64,000 bases of DNA from the NCBI GenBank assembly GCA_013399115.1, contig VXAA01005250.1:124001-188000 (forward strand). The letters run 5' to 3'. Under the pieces are notes generated by a model. The model ran no database searches and was not told the origin of the DNA. It saw nothing but the letters and a program-made list of their open reading frames with translations. Below are positions 63,171 to 64,000 of the stretch, in pieces. The position numbers and the translations under genes were made by a program. How positions within the stretch are numbered: position 1 is the first letter of the stretch; each line of letters begins with the position of its first letter. This DNA is from Anseranas semipalmata (lineage: Eukaryota > Chordata > Aves > Anseriformes > Anseranatidae).

Positions 63171-64000
63171 TAAAGAATAAAGATTGTGTGGTAAATATAA
63201 CTATCAAGATGTTTAGTTTCTGAGTTTATCAATAGCGGAATATTCTACATTCCGCAACTCAACAGAAAGAAACAACAAGAAAAACCCTTGCAGCTGGTCA
63301 CAGCTTACAACTCAGAGTTTCTGACCAAGTGTAATGCGCAATGCAATATTCAGTCGGGGGCCCTGGAGCTGGCTGTCCTGGGGCATCTGCAGCACTCTGA
63401 GTGCCGCTCCCATGGAAAGCGGCCTTAGCTCTGGCTGAAGCTCATAGAAAACGTCAAGGTGTTGAAGTGGACACTTCACATTCAGTGGTCCCACAGTTTC
63501 TGACAAACATTTGGGTTTCCGTGGAAAATTTCCAACCAGGAAATTTCAAAGGAGGAATGAAATTTATTTCTGGTTAACTCAGAGAAGAACGAGTTACAAA
63601 AAGAAACATATGGCACAAGGAGTGAGATTTCTATGAACCTTCTGCACAGCTATCACCACAAGAAATAGGAGCAGTTTAATAGCAACCAAAGCTGTACAAA
63701 CACCATTGTTCTCCACTTGCTGGCTAGGTTTAGTTTCAGGTTACCCAAAAGGAAAAATGGGTGGTTTTCTTGTGAAAATGAGAACATTGTCAAATAAACA
63801 TCTGAGGCTGCATCGAAACTTTCAAATCCTCCTGTTTTGTTTCTGAGCTAGCAAAGCATTGCTCTTTTCAGAGCAAAAGAACCGTATTTCAAAACAAAAC
63901 AGAATTTTAAGTTTTAGAAAATGAAACATTCCAGCTCTTGAAATTATTTTTCAGGGTGCATTTTGGATATGGAAAGGCAAAGTATGAGTGAGTTCATAGC
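63171..64000. other. Non-coding DNA with GAAAATTTC-type repeat debris
   Basis: TTTGGGTTTCCGTGGAAAAT and TTCCAACCAGGAAATTTC (63510-63547) contain near-palindromic GGAAAATTTCC, and 63890-63935 has TTTCAAAACAAAACAGAATT and GAAAATGAAACATTCC. Such phrases are common in diverged reptile/bird repeats. Between 63340 and 63500 a GC-richer piece carries a 64-codon minus frame with no known domain. No gene is called. Confidence 0.4.

Noticed and set aside
1..64000. tRNA, rRNA, CRISPR array, phage or bacterial-type system
   Set aside because: No cloverleaf with A/B boxes, no regularly spaced repeats and no prokaryotic gene organisation. The DNA is vertebrate.

Overview
This window looks like non-coding nuclear DNA from a bird. 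The main evidence is a CR1 retrotransposon 3' end at about 17490-17770. It keeps the typical avian CR1 ORF2 C-terminus and ends in degenerate ATTCTRTR-type octamers. A second CR1 ORF2 fragment lies at about 46115-46530 (minus strand), and there are several very old CR1/L3-like LINE and MIR-like SINE fragments of the kind shared across amniotes. The base composition is AT-rich and CpG-poor, and there are no operons, Shine-Dalgarno sites or dense reading frames, which also points to a vertebrate intergenic or intronic region. A galliform is possible from the look of the CR1 copy, but I cannot fix the species.

I found no protein-coding gene, exon, tRNA, rRNA or CRISPR array that I can support. 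The longest methionine-initiated open frame is 170 codons (326-838, plus), followed by 148 (36101-36547, plus), 144 (32010-32444, minus), 142 (8570-8998, minus) and 141 (4031-4456, plus). None resembles a family I know, and such lengths are near what chance gives in 64 kb. The window therefore reads as a gene desert or the inside of a very long intron.

Layout: 1-13 kb is mostly unrecognised unique sequence, with a possible LTR-like stretch near 200-620 and an AT-rich block at 11640-11900 that has the look of a conserved regulatory element. At 13-18 kb there is a MIR-like SINE, then an old amniote repeat abutted by the CR1 3' end. At 24.1-25.5 kb lies the largest element, about 1.35 kb of a minus-strand CR1/L3-like LINE. 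At 27-29 kb are one weak and one clear MIR-like copy. At 37.2-37.9 kb is a plus-strand L3-like reverse-transcriptase segment. At 41.6 kb is a MIR-like tail, at 46.1-46.5 kb a CR1 fragment, at 55.4-55.7 kb an L3-like 3' segment, and at 62.9-63.2 kb a MIR-like copy on the minus strand. Homopolymers and short A-rich microsatellites are scattered throughout.

Two runs of N (35610-35615 and 53724-53735) sit in poly-A tracts and are flanked by the same short sequence on both sides, so they look like assembly artefacts. I see no new biological system. The most useful leads are the candidate conserved non-coding blocks (11640-11900, 44240-44480, 51400-51680, 61900-62110), a short CpG-dense island (32264-32325), a Z-DNA-prone tract (23767-23797) and the LTR-like arrangement near the left edge. 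All repeat names come from remembered family consensus patterns. No database search was run, and boundaries are accurate only to roughly 10-50 bases.
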